Shown one piece after another: positions 1-11,311 of a DNA stretch of 64,000 bases. The position numbers and the translations under genes are program-made. This DNA comes from Lamellibrachia satsuma (lineage: Eukaryota > Annelida > Polychaeta > Sabellida > Siboglinidae). A model generated the notes under the pieces. The model was given only the letters and a program-made list of their open reading frames with translations. It was not told the DNA's origin and ran no database searches. Numbering within the stretch: the stretch's first letter is position 1; the number at the start of each line of letters is the position of its first letter. Location of the stretch: contig BSQZ01000050.1 of NCBI GenBank assembly GCA_033239005.1, positions 4,586,001 to 4,650,000 on the forward strand, read 5' to 3'.

Positions 1-590
1 TGGTGCACCTCAACTCACTTTCAAATAGTCCTCTGACGAACTGTGATTTACTAGGATGGAAAAATACACAAAGCAACATATTTCTGTTGATAGAAGATGC
101 TTGCTGGTTGATGTTAAATATTCAGCAACCCAACTCCTGGGATGATAAGAACACCAAAATATATCATTACATTACAGCTAAGTTGCAAAGTATATATACA
201 TACTACTACTCCCACTTGTTTGAAGTACCTTGTTAAGACTGTATATACATGGTTTAGTGATATTTAAGCCTTGCGTCATTCAATGTTCGGATTATTTATG
301 CAAGTATGCTGAAGAAAGCACTGATGTTTTTGGGTTCTACGAGGATGGTATTTGTCACAGCTCTTGTGAGGTTTTGTATAATTAGCTTGTTTACTTTAGT
401 CACCTAGCGATTTAAATGTTGGTGAGTGTGCCGGTTTTACACTAGGCAACGCGGTTGCAATCAACGAGGCAATGTTGATGTCACGCGTCGCAAGCAACAG
501 GGTCGCATGTATACACTATGAAACGTTGTTTCATGCAACACGAAAAGTCACGTGACCGCAGTGAGTAAATTGGCTATACGTATCGATCAA
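1..590. other. unassigned AT-rich sequence
   Basis: I see no recognisable gene, splice-bounded exon or repeat in this stretch. A 77-codon open frame at 3-236 has no family resemblance and is not called. Confidence 0.5.
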
Positions 591-594
591 TGCA

Positions 595-694
595 GTTGGT
601 ATGGACGCCATGTGCGACAGTTGGTATGGACGCCATGTGCGACAGTTGGTTTGGACGCCACGTGCGACAGTTGGTATGGACGCCATGTGCGACA
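595..694. repeat. 25-bp tandem repeat, 4 copies
   Basis: A 25-bp unit beginning GTTGGTATGGACGCC is repeated about four times head to tail, with one or two substitutions per copy. It keeps short frames open on both strands, which is a by-product of the repeat. Confidence 0.85.
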
Positions 695-908
695 GCGACG
701 AAGGACGTTTTGCTGTCGCCGCTGCGTGTGCGGTGATTGAGAAAAAGAAGATGCTGGACACGGCCATGGTGAGTCTGTCTGCATCAGGGCAGATTACAAT
801 GGGGTGGTCTCAAATCACAGATGTTCGACAACAACAAAATTGGTGTCTTGGCAGAACAACTACTTCGTTGAGCGAATGTGAATGTTTCGTCATGAATAAC
901 ATGTTTAT

Positions 909-1030
909 AACGTATGTGGAATGACCAGCTCGATATTTATAAACATATAACGTATGTGGAATGACCAGCTCGATATATATAAACATATAATATATGTGGA
1001 ATGACCAGATCGATATTTATAAACATATAA
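909..1030. repeat. 40-bp tandem repeat, 3 copies
   Basis: Three copies of a 40-bp unit starting AACGTATGTGGAATG and ending TATAAACATAT. Copy 3 differs at a few bases. It lies just upstream of a G-rich stretch (1050-1260) in which short motifs such as GGGTTTG and CGTCCTCA recur. Confidence 0.85.
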
Positions 1031-1034
1031 CGAT

Positions 1035-1850
1035 GAAACACATTCCGGAGGTAGGTCCGTCAACGGGGTTTTGTAAAGGGTTTGTTCGGGGGTGCCCGTC
1101 CTCAGGGTTTGTAAAGAGGGTTCGGGCGTACACAATCAGCCGTGGATTTGTGGGAAGATTTCTGATATATGTAACAATTAAAAGACATTCTCTCAAAAGG
1201 GAATTCGTTCGGGGTTCCGTCCTCAAGGGGAGGGTTCGATGGAACACCCATGAGGACGGGCATGGGTGGTCAAGATGTTTGTCTAGATATATAGCTACCC
1301 AGTACACTATATAACATATTTTATGACAAATTAGCCGAGTTGCCCTGCAACACAAGGGAGGAAAGACCGTCACTGCAAGAATTTATGACTCCTTCACTAA
1401 AAAATAAATAACTGTTATGCCTTTTCTAATAATCTGGGTGTCAAAACATGTATAAATATATCTGACAATCCATGGAAATAATTTATACTCTGTCACGGTG
1501 AATTCAATTGTGTATAAATCCTTGCACTACACAGTCAAGTTTTGGTATTGCAATGCCTACTTCGTGTCCTAAAATGATTTACAACTCCCGGTTTCACGAA
1601 GCGTTCATATCATTAGATTACGGAATTCGACAGAATCCTAGAAAATGTAATAATAATAACTAACTCCCATGGCGCCTATTTCCTCAGGAATCTGAGCCGA
1701 GAGGCGCAACAAAGCATAATCCTTAAGCATAATCGTGAACAGGACGCGCAAAAGTCATTGTCAGAACGAGGGACAACCGAAGATTTATGGTTGAAATGCA
1801 ATTTGGAAATAAATATGTCTTGATTTTTGTTTCGGAAGAAAGCTATAGTT
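1035..1850. other. no gene seen; degenerate short repeats
   Basis: The 1040-1270 part has imperfect repeats of CGTCCTCA and GGTTCG motifs. The rest is plain AT-rich sequence. No coding family recognised. Confidence 0.4.
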
Positions 1851-1852
1851 TG

Positions 1853-1853
<1 letters not shown>

Positions 1854-1880
<27 letters not shown>
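1854..1880. repeat. (AT)n microsatellite
   Basis: About 27 bases of alternating AT next to the L2-like fragment. Confidence 0.9.
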
Positions 1881-1884
<4 letters not shown>

Positions 1885-3330
1885 TGAATCACCGAAGAGC
1901 TGTGCCAGAAATACCAATATGTCTATGAAGGCTTGTAAAATAATTAAATGATCAATTGTTTCGAAAGCAGCTGAGAGATATAGTAAAGTGAGTGCTGTAA
2001 CTTTGAAAGATGCAGGAGGCTGGCCAAGTAGGGTGGCTGTTATGCAGATACAGCACGATATGTAAGATTGGACAGTTTAAGATTAATTCGACATGGAAGC
2101 CAGTGTAACTGCTTAAGTAGTGGTAGTGATAGTGAAAACCGATGCGTCCTGAGTACTACACGTGCCATACAATTTTGTACTCGTTCTAGTCTTGCCAAGT
2201 CTCTTTTAACAATGCTATTTAGTAGTAAATTACAATAGTTAAAGCGGCTACTAATGCCGTTAATATTGTTTTAGCAGTAGATATAGATATTTGACGCCGT
2301 ATTCGACTGAGATCACGTATATGATAGAAACTGGATTTACATACTTGAGAAATATGATAGCGAAAGTTGAAGTCACTATGAAATACTTATATTACGAATT
2401 GTATCTGATGGGAATGTATCACGACCAAGCAGTTTAACTGGAAAATGGATGATGACCCTATTTCGCTTTTGCTTAGTGTCAGTAATAATAAGGTCTGTTT
2501 TATTTGGATTAACCGTTAGCTTACTTGATTCCATCCAAAACTAGATATCAGTCGAAACAGATTATTGTGCATTTGATTGTGAAAGTGATATGCAAACATG
2601 TATGTCATCAGCATGCAGGTGATGTCTGAGATTATGATTAGTAATAACTTGGCTTAGAGACTGATGTTGTGGGTAAGATAGTGTGCCAGATATGTTAATG
2701 CTTTGGTGTCTGTTTGAAAAATATTATTTGAATCACCGAAGAGCTGTGCCAGAAATACCAAAATGTCTTGATCAATTGTTTCGAAAGCAGCTGAGAGATA
2801 TAGTAAAGTGAGTGCTGTGACTTTGACATTGTCCATGTTGTCAACTATATCATTGTTATCTTGATAAGAGCTATTTCGGTAGAGTGGAACCGTTTAGATA
2901 CAGACTGGAGATCATTTGATAAGTGATGTTTATAAATATGTTCACGAAGGCGATTAGCAACTACTTTTTCCAATACTTTTGACAGAAAACTGAGACTGGA
3001 AATAGGAAGATAATTCTTTAGGTAACGTTTACACAGAGTTTATGTTTTAACAAGAGGACTTTCAAGAGCTTGTTCGAAATCCAGTGGAACCACTATTTTC
3101 AGAAAGTGATGGTTGAGGGGAAATTATAGTCATTATCATTAATGAAAAAATTCGATCGATCTTATCTGTGAAGTATTTTGACTACACATCCAACGAAGAA
3201 TGTTCAGAAAGTGCTTTTAATTTCTGCCAATGCATACCTTTGTTTACGGATTTCCACATCTGGCGAGGGTTTTCAGAATTTGCTGAGATAAAATTTGTTG
3301 GCAAAAAGTGTACGTAACTATGAACTCATA
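1885..3330 (-). mobile_element. decayed L2-like non-LTR retrotransposon (RT region)
   Basis: On the - strand, conceptual translation across many frame breaks gives the order expected of an L2/CR1-group reverse transcriptase. A segment like SKVLEKVVANRL lies near 2990-2930. A palm-type segment close to LLDLSAAFDTIDHD lies near 2830-2770. LTVNPNKTD lies near 2510. The C-terminal block, with NYCNLL, RVQNCMARVV and LHWLP, lies near 2240-2080 and ends in a PPYL-like motif near 2020. Many stops and frameshifts make it a fossil. The 1890-1990 part repeats the AAFDTID segment that also lies at 2724-2827, so the copy is rearranged. Confidence 0.6.
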
Positions 3331-3339
3331 TTGTACCGA

Positions 3340-4570
3340 ATTACGTAATCCATGTCAAATGTCCACATACGTAATATTTCTACACCGGGACAATTTAGAA
3401 TTTACTTAGTAAGCCAATCAATATATTACGCCCACCATCATGTCACAAATCTACGAATCTTGGGGTGGAAATGAGCGGCGGTCTGGGGTGATCCTGCCCC
3501 TTGCCCCTCGACCATCGTCGAGGTCTCGACTGTCAAACGGATCGTTTCTTCTGTCCATCACTGAAAACCAGAAATTCACATGAACAGAACAATGGTGATC
3601 AAAACCAAGAAACATAGATGGACGCGGCATCTCACTGGGAAACATTACAACAGATGGACCAACAGGCTAATAGACTGGACACATTACAACAGATGGACCA
3701 ACAGGCTAATAGACTGGAAACAAAGTGGGTAAAGAGAGGAAGATTCGTCTATCGGTTGACAACTCCGCAGCTGTTTTAGCCCATCGCGAACCCAGTTCGC
3801 TGATGTCCAAATATGTTGTATGTAAATAATTTAAGTAATACCCACTGTCAATTTAATAAAGACAAGTGCGCCCTTTTGTTCAAATCGTCGACACAAATTG
3901 ACTGTGGTCATTATATCTGGTAACTTGCAAAGTCAGTACGGAGCCGACCTTTAGCCTTAAAACCATTAAACTTGACGGACTCTTGTCTTTCGCGAGAGCA
4001 AGTAATCCTAAAATGACAGCAAGGAGTCGGCTGGCGACAACGACACTGGTGTCTCTGAAGAGACAATAGTTTGTCCAATTTCACGACAATGACACGTGGC
4101 ACCATGATGCATTGCATTCTAGGCAAGTTAGCATTTTCGCAAAATGAGTCTGAAAGACGAGCAAAAAAATAACTGAAGAGTAACTTCTGAATCTTGCATG
4201 TTGATAATGTCTATAATTAACCACATGATATTATTACTTATTTACACAAAATTAAAAGTTACACACGATCATGACATAACCAAACTTTAGATCAATTAAA
4301 TAATATTGAATCCAATTCTAAGCCAATTACAAAATATCAATTCCAATTGCACATTGGAAAATCAAATTCCAAAATACAAATTCCAATTATCAAATAAATA
4401 TCGAAATAACATTATGAGATTAGAACAACCATGTACACATTCAACGCAAACAAATAACATTTATTTTTTAGCAGTTTCGTTTGATTTCTGCATACTATGG
4501 AACTGGAGACCGTAAGTAGAACTTAGTCAGCGCTACCATTTTAATGGCAGTACATGTACAAGACGCGTAA
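3340..4570. other. no gene seen; contains one dispersed-repeat copy
   Basis: No coding family recognised. A 36-bp segment (ACATTACAACAGATGG-containing) is repeated twice at 3640-3712. From 3775 to 4170 the sequence matches the dispersed repeat also present near 12.2, 21.9, 22.9 and 29.9 kb. Confidence 0.45.
3775..4170 (+). repeat. dispersed ~350-bp repeat, copy 1
   Basis: Shared landmarks, in order: a TTCGCTGATGTCCAAA-like start, a TTTAAGTAATACCCACTGTC-like block, AAATTGACTGTGGTC, TATCTGGTAA, and TTTCGCAAAATGAGTCTGAAA at the end. The same order occurs at 12190-12500 and 21900-22240 (+), and at 22810-23050 and 29790-30110 (-). It may be a MITE, or a flank shared by this gene family; it carries no coding potential. 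Confidence 0.55.
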
Positions 4571-4575
4571 ACGTC

Positions 4576-5395
4576 TGCTTAGCTTCATACTGCAGACCCT
4601 GGGCTCGACTCGGCGTGTCTTAGCTTCATACTTCAGACCCTGGACTCGACTCGGCGTATCTTAGCTTTATACTGCAGACCCTGGGCTCGACTCGGCGTGT
4701 CTTAGCTTCATACTGCATACCCTGGGCTCGACTCGACGTGTCTTAGCTTCATACTGCAGACCCTGGGCTCGACTCTGCGTGTCTTAACTTCATACTGCAG
4801 GCCCTGGGCTCGACTCGACGTGTCTTAGCTTCATACTGCAGACCCTGGGCTCGACTCGGCGTGTCTTAGCTTCATACTGCATACCCTGGGCTCGACTCGG
4901 CGTGTCTTACCTTCATGCTGCAGACGACCCTGGGCTCGACTCGGCGTGTCTTAGCTTCATACCGCAGACCCTGGGCTCGACTCGGCGTGTCTTAGCTTCA
5001 AACCGCAGACCCTGGGCTCGACTCGGCGTGTATTAACTTCATACCGCAGACCCTGGGCTCGACTCGGCGTGTCTTAGCTTCATACCGCATACCCTGGGCT
5101 CGACTCGGCGTGTCTTAGCTTCATACCGCATACCCTGGGCTCGACTCGGCGTGTCTTAGCTTCATACCGCAGACCTTGGTCTCAACTCGGCGTGTCTTAG
5201 CTTCATACCGCAGACCATGGGCTCGACTCGGCGTGTGTTAGCTTCATACCGCAGACCCTTGGCTCGACTCGGCGTGTCTTAGCTTCATACCGCAGACTCT
5301 GGGCTCGACTCGGCGTGTCTTAGCTTCATACTGCAGACCCTGGGCTCGACTCGGCTTGTCTTAGCTTCATACGGCAGACCCTGGGCTTTCCTAAA
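4576..5395. repeat. 41-bp minisatellite, ~20 copies
   Basis: Unit CTTAGCTTCATACTGCAGAC followed by CCTGGGCTCGACTCGGCGTGT, total 41 bp. Point variants (ACTGC/ACCGC, CAGACC/CATACC) cluster: ACTGC predominates at the left, ACCGC in the middle and right. One copy near 4920 carries a 3-bp insertion. GC content is well above the flanks. Confidence 0.9.
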
Positions 5396-5696
5396 GCTGC
5401 AGTCTCTGGAGCCAATTGTGTTAACACCTACAATATTACACGTGTACAGTTGGTGTCATCATCATCATCTGCTCAACGTGAACCTGGCATATAAGTATGT
5501 TATATAAATGCACAATGCTGCCAGAGTAAGACACTTGCAATCTCCGATCACATTCTTGAAAACGATTTAAGGTGGTCGTGTGGCTATTATCCATAAATCT
5601 GGACTAAGCATACGCAAATGGACCATTGAAGTGTTTCGCACATTTGAACACATCAAATGTACGCTGAAGACCTGCAAGTTATCTATGCGCATTGTT

Positions 5697-5768
5697 GTCA
5701 TGTACCGCCCGCCGCCATATGTTGTCATGTACCGCCCGCCGCCATATGTTGTCATGTACCGCCCACCG
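5697..5768. repeat. 27-bp tandem repeat, ~3 copies
   Basis: The unit GTTGTCATGTACCGCCCGCC + GCCATAT is in frame with the endonuclease fragment (nine residues around YRPPP). The 58-kb copy has one unit. Confidence 0.9.
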
Positions 5769-5829
5769 CCAACTGTGAAATGCGGTTTAACAACATCTGC
5801 TTTCTTTGGAGGATGGGGTCGCTTCATTG

Positions 5830-6145
5830 ACCAACACTTATTACAACCTGGTCCACTCATTGTCATTGGAGACCAACGTTTGGGGTCGCTTCATTGACCA
5901 ACACGTATTACAACCTGGTCCACTCATTGTCATTGGAGACCAAAGTTTGGGGTCGCTTCATTGACCAACACGTATTACAACCTGGTCCACTCATTGTCAT
6001 TGGAGACCAAAGTTTGGGGTCGCTTCATTGACCAACACGTATTACAACCTGGTCCACTCATTGTCATTGGAGACCAAAGTTTGGGGTCGCTTCATTGACC
6101 AACACGTATTACAACCTGGTCCACTCATTGTCATTGGAGACCCAA
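5830..6145. repeat. 67-bp tandem repeat, ~5 copies
   Basis: A 67-bp unit runs from GACCAACACGTATTAC to GGGGTCGCTTCATT. Because 67 is not a multiple of three, each unit changes frame. The homologous place in the 58-kb copy has a single unit, so this is a local expansion after duplication, or a contraction in the other copy. Confidence 0.9.
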
Positions 6146-6549
6146 ACTTCCACCTCGATGACAAAGCTGATTCAGACGCAAGACGGCTCACAAGTTCTCT
6201 GGACTCGACAGGTATGGCGATGCACATACACGGATCCACCCGCAGAAAGGGACATACGCTGGACGTGCTGTTGATCCGTTGCATGGACGAATATCTCGTT
6301 CGTAATGTCGCGAGCACAGACATCGGAATATCTGACCATTCTGCCATGAAGTTCACCATCAGTGCTGCTCGATGTCGCGCTGACGAAAGTAAAGTATCGA
6401 AAGTTACGCGCATTAAATGCCGACATTCTTCGACAAGATATCCCTGTGCTTCGCCTTGAAGATCTCGAATCATTAAGTGTTGATGAACTGGTCAACAATT
6501 ACGATGCTACTCTCGTGAATCTTGTTGAAACCCACGCTCCTTTGCTCGA

Positions 6550-7085
6550 AAAGAACGTTCGTGTAGCGGTTCCATCGACTACAATTGTGCGTTCTGTTTA
6601 GTGGACTATCGTGTAGCGGATTCAAATACTACAACAACTGTGCGATATGTGAAGTGGATTATAGGAGAGCGATTTCAACGACTACTTCTATGCGGTCTCT
6701 ATAGTGGAATATCGTGTACCCGTTTTCAAAGAATACAACGGTGCGTTCTTTCTAGTGGACTATCGTGTAACGTTTTCAAAGACTACAACTGTGCGTTCTG
6801 TGTAGTGGACTAACGAGTAGCGGTTTCAAAGACTACAACAATGCGTTCAATGTATGTAGTGGACTATCGTGTAGGTATTTCAAAGAATACAAATGTAAGT
6901 TCTGTGTAATGGAATATCGTATAACGTTTTCAAAGACTACAACTGTGCGTTCTGTGTAGTGGACTAACGTGTAGCGGTTTCAAAGACTACAACTGTGCGT
7001 TTTATGTAGTGGACTATCGTGTAATGTTTTCAAAGACTATAACACTGCGTTGTGTGAAGTGGACTATCGTGTAACGTTTTCAAAT
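6550..7085. repeat. ~50-bp degenerate tandem array, ~10 copies
   Basis: Unit TTCTGTGTAGTGGACTATCG + TGTAGCGGTTTCAAAGACTACAACTGTGCG, with variants. The first copy overlaps the last codons of the endonuclease fragment, so the array was probably seeded there. It is also present at 58820-59320. Confidence 0.85.
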
Positions 7086-7109
7086 ATGCAGTGTTCAATA
7101 TTTTACTCT

Positions 7110-8450
7110 TTGTCTTCTGTGCGTAAGCCACTTTTCTATACAGTTGATTACATCATTACCTATGTCATTGGCTTTTAATTGAAGTAACAATCTTGGATGC
7201 CGGATTTTGTTGAAATCTTTCAGAAAATCTAAGTAGACAACATCCACTGGTGACAAGACATCTACCCACTTTGTAATTTCTTCTAAAAAACATAAGATAG
7301 TGCTTTTAGGAAACCATGTTTAGATGTATTTATTAATTTATGTTTTACAAAGAATTCCACCATGTGGTCTCTAATTAATGTTTCGAGTAATTTACATAAA
7401 CTGATGTTAAACTCACTGGTCTGTAATTTTCTGGCTTGTTCGCGATCCCTTCTTAAATATCGGCGTAATGTTTGCTTCTTTCCATTATGAAGGAACTATT
7501 CCTTCTTATCGTGAAACAATAAACACTTTTGCAAGTCTTGTACTAATTTGCTCAACAAATTCCTTAAGCAGTTTTGGTGGTATCCCATCAACTCCATGTG
7601 ATTTATTATCTTTCATCTTCTTAATTTTCTTTGTTATCATTTCAAGAGTTACAAATAACTGCCCTAAATGTTCTGATTTATCGCCATCAAATTTAGTAAC
7701 TGGAACTGGACGTGAGCTGATATCTTCTGTGGCAAAACCTGAGCTGAAATACTCATTCAGGACCTCTGCCATTTGGAACCTGTCTGAAATTATGTTTCCA
7801 CTGTTCTTTTCCAGTGGTCCGACTTTATCTCGAACTTTCTATTTACCTAGGAACTCTTGCTGTATTTTTTATATTACCTAACAATTTTTTTTCAAAAGTT
7901 CTTTTGGATTTTCTAGTTTCAGTTGTGGCTAGGTTAAGTGCCTCTTTTTAGTTCGTGTAGTCTTCTACATTTCCAGTGTGTTTATATACCCCCACAGCAT
8001 ATGTTTATTAGCAATTTTTCTGGTAGCCTTTTTTGACAGGTGTTTCTTCCTGGACCTTTCCCTTGTTTTCTTAATTGAACAATTTGTTCAGTAATGTCAT
8101 CAATCTCATATTTTAAACAAATCCAGCATTCTGTTGCTCACTTGATCTTCAGCAACCTATTCCAACCTATTCCAATCTATATGTGCTAGATATGTTCTCA
8201 TCTCTTTATATTTGCCGTTGTAGAAGTTCCTCCTCCATTGTTTTTAAATGTATTCCCTGATTTTACTTTTATATTAAAATGGATTTGGTTATTACTTGAA
8301 CCCAAAGGTTCGTGTAATTTATCATTGTCAAATAATTCAGTTTGAGAAGACAACATTAAATCTAACACATTCCCACTCTGGTTGGTTCCAAGACATGTTG
8401 AGTAAGGAAACAATCCTGAGTTTGAAGTAGGATAATTGAATGCACTTTCT
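7110..8450 (-). pseudogene. decayed CR1 LINE (part of ORF2), copy in block 1
   Basis: The - strand carries a damaged version of the CR1 ORF2 seen intact in part at 15068-16738. From 5' to 3' it has part of the endonuclease (GNVLDLMLSSQ, LGSSNNQIHFNIKV at 8413-8198), the linker and start of the RT (MAEVLNEYFSS, MKDNKSHGVDGIPPKLL at 7772-7506), then NYRPVSLT-like and YLDF-like segments down to about 7200. Several frameshifts and stops break it. It lacks both the 5' part and the 3' terminus. The same damage is seen at 59345-60690, so decay predates the duplication. Confidence 0.8.
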
Positions 8451-8504
8451 GTTACGACGAGTATGATTGGTTACCCGGAATCTATGTAACCAATGTACAT
8501 GAAC

Positions 8505-8595
8505 ATGTAGTTTAGTTAACATGTACATGTAGTCTAGTTAACATATGTATGTAGTATACTTAACATATACATGTAGTCTAGTTAACATGTACATG
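8505..8595. repeat. 22-bp palindromic tandem array, left part
   Basis: Degenerate copies of TTAACATGTACATGTAGTATAG. The ACATGTACATGT core is self-complementary. The array resumes at 9553-9680 on the far side of the hAT element, which therefore inserted into it. Confidence 0.8.
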
Positions 8596-9548
8596 CAGGC
8601 TTGCTAAATTCTACTTTTATTGTGTTCTTGAGTAAAGGTAATTCACTTTAAAACTACTTGAGTAAAAGTAGCTTGTAAAATAAACTACTTGGGTAAAAAG
8701 TAAAAGTACTTTTCAAAAGTACTTGATGTAAAAGTAAAACGTAAATTTATTTTCAAACAAGTATTGAACAGTTTTATTTAAGAATGAAAAGCATACAACA
8801 AAATATTCATAACTAAACGTCTAACACCTAAATTCCCTGTACCACATATTTAGTAATCTCCAACGTCCATATATTGTATTATAACTTAAGAAAAACAGGT
8901 GACAGGTTAGAAAACAACTGCTTTAAAATGGTCTAACACCAACATTCCTTCATGGAATGTCCATGTACTCCACACATATCCAGTAACACCCAGTTACCTC
9001 CGACATCTCGCCAGCCAGTAGTGACGCAGTCACTTAATAAATGGCCTGTTCAACTTCAGCAACAACTGATTTTGAAAAGGTGTGTCTCCAATGCGAGACC
9101 TTACTGGCGTAGAAATACGCCCAGCGGCACTGAACAGGCGCTAACATTCCACGCTAGTTGCCAGCGCAGTGTTTGTTTTATGAACAAACCCTTCAGGTGT
9201 AGTCAAGCAACAATTCATGCTGTCTCGGTCGAGTGGATGGATAGGTATTGCTCCAGCTGGAACTCGCTAGATGACTGCCACTTTCTTCGCACGAAGAATT
9301 CATCGTCTTCGTCCGTTGATGTTGTTGCAAGAACTCCAAGAATCGGTTTGCAACGAATGTCTTAACGAAAATATAACAAAAACATAATTAAAAGTAACAA
9401 AGTAAAACGTAGCGTTACTTTGAACAAAACTACTTCGTTACAAGTAAAATTAGTTTGTGGAAATTGTACTTCATTACAAGTAAATTACTTGGAAAAACTA
9501 CTCATCGCAAGTATCGAAGTACTTTTACTTTGTTACATGCCAATCCTG
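8596..9548 (-). mobile_element. hAT-superfamily transposon relic
   Basis: On the - strand, ending with a stop at 9030-9032, the sequence encodes the C-terminal dimerisation segment of a hAT transposase: RLFSAAGRISTPVRSRIGD followed by FQNQLLLKLN. A TAG stands where the conserved Glu before RLFSAAG is expected. Further upstream frames (to about 9340) fit the preceding domain. Ends look like hAT termini: CAGGCTTGC on the left and the complement CAGGATTGGC on the right. Flanking 8-mers TGTACATG and TGCACATA match at 6 of 8 positions and could be a decayed target duplication. The 700 bp on the other side of the coding relic is non-coding. Confidence 0.75.
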
Positions 9549-9552
9549 TGCA

Positions 9553-9680
9553 CATATGGTATAGTTAACATGTACATGTAATATAGTTAACATGTACATG
9601 TAATATAGTTAACATGTACATGTAGTATAGTTAACATGTACATATAATCTAGTTAACATGTACATGTACTACAGTTAACT
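9553..9680. repeat. 22-bp palindromic tandem array, right part
   Basis: About six copies of TATAGTTAACATGTACATGTAA. The copies are more regular than in the left part. Confidence 0.85.
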
Positions 9681-9689
9681 ATTGTCATT

Positions 9690-10270
9690 GAAAGCTCCCT
9701 CCTAGTTGTTTGTCACTTGGCAATTGCTGCGTGTTCGACAGGGAGTGTTTGGAATATGACCACTGCGCTGAAAAACGTAATAGTTATACTCATCGTATCT
9801 TCGGAACCCGTCATGCGGGACTTATGTCCACCATTTCCAATGTGGAATATTTGGAATGTCTTGTCAAACAGAACCGATAGTATAGTGAACAGTGTTTGGA
9901 AAATAATATATTATGTTTAGCTGCTAATCACCACAAATTATTTCAAAACACGTGCTGCAGAACCGCACACAAAATTTATATAACTTTTTCATTCATCCAT
10001 TTATATATGTGACTTTCCCAAAAAATTATATTCGTGGCCGCATTCGACATGAAAATGTCATGCTTCCACAATTAATTGTATGCACAACTATTAACAGTTA
10101 AAAGGAACCCTGGATAAGATTCATATAGGTAAATTCGTATTTAATACAGTACTCGAATAATGTCATAATGACGCCAGTCTTGCATAATTGTATATATACA
10201 TTAACTGCAAATCGTTAGGAGGAACATTAGAATACATTTCCATTGCACTACTATAGTCTTCAGATAGGTG
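9690..10270. other. unassigned sequence, conserved between the two duplicated blocks
   Basis: Short frames such as the 67-codon one at 9717-9920 recur in the other copy but with frame changes (61774-61974 reads a different frame). I recognise no protein family. Bases 10044-10303 are missing from copy 2; a CAT trinucleotide flanks the missing segment. Confidence 0.4.
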
Positions 10271-10920
10271 TTGGTAAAATGGACAACTATCAACCCTTAC
10301 CATGTGCACGTCCGTATTTTCAAACTTTGCTAATTACACAAGTTGCGTCTAACCACCAAGATTATTAAACAGAAAACAGCAATTCCCATCTGGCAAATAA
10401 CTGAATTTAACTTTCTATTATGTAGGCTATATAAAAACATTGTGTCATAAATTCCCTTGGTGGGACTCATTCGTACGGGTTCCCCAGTCTATCATGTGGA
10501 AAAAATGTGGAGCCATTTCTATGACATAGTTCATATATGATGCATAATGACATCATCCATACATAGATTAACACCATTAGGAAGAGTATTCAAATATATT
10601 TCAGTTGATACCTTATTTGCTGTAGTCTGCATATACGTGTTGATAAAATCGGCTACTGTCAATCCTTACCCCCGATATTACATTCAAGCTTTGCTGTGGA
10701 CATTGCATGGTTGCTTTTAGCCACCACAATTATATAGACAAAACATACATTCCCATGAGACAAACAACTGAATGTCACATTGTTGTGCTGGAGGCTTCTT
10801 GAAAATATATGGTGGCATAAATTCCCTAGGTGGGATTCCGTCCTATGGGTTCCCCTATCTGGCTAGTGGACTAAAATATGGAGTCGTCTCTATAAGATCA
10901 AGCGCGGATCCAGGGGCTTC
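10270..10920 (+). repeat. tandem pair of ~330-bp dispersed repeat units
   Basis: Two diverged units share landmarks: GGTAAAATGGACAAC or TGATAAAATCGGCTAC, then CATAAATTCCCT, GGGTTCCCC, ATGTGGAGCCATTTC and CACCATTAGGAAGAG. The same pair occurs at about 12745-13560 and 62130-62750. Each pair ends in GATCAAGCGCGGATCCAGGG. No protein family recognised. Confidence 0.7.
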
Positions 10921-10921
10921 T

Positions 10922-11311
<390 letters not shown>

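Larger units (their letters stand above)
5570..6598 (+). pseudogene. LINE endonuclease fragment with internal tandem expansions
   Basis: The reading frames give an APE-type endonuclease domain of a non-LTR retrotransposon: VAIIHKSGL near the start, VMYRPPP, IVIGDPNFHLDD (equivalent to the GDFN motif, with Phe replaced by Pro), GHTLDVLLIR, and SDHSAMKF (the SDH motif). The frame shifts around 6170 and again near 6375. Copy 1 is distorted by a 27-bp in-frame triplication at 5697-5768 and by a 67-bp unit repeated about five times at 5830-6145. Neither expansion is in the 58-kb copy. No reverse transcriptase follows; a 50-bp tandem array begins within the last codons. Confidence 0.75.

Noticed and set aside
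4576..5395. CRISPR array
   Set aside because: The units are contiguous 41-bp tandem copies without unique spacers, in a eukaryotic context.
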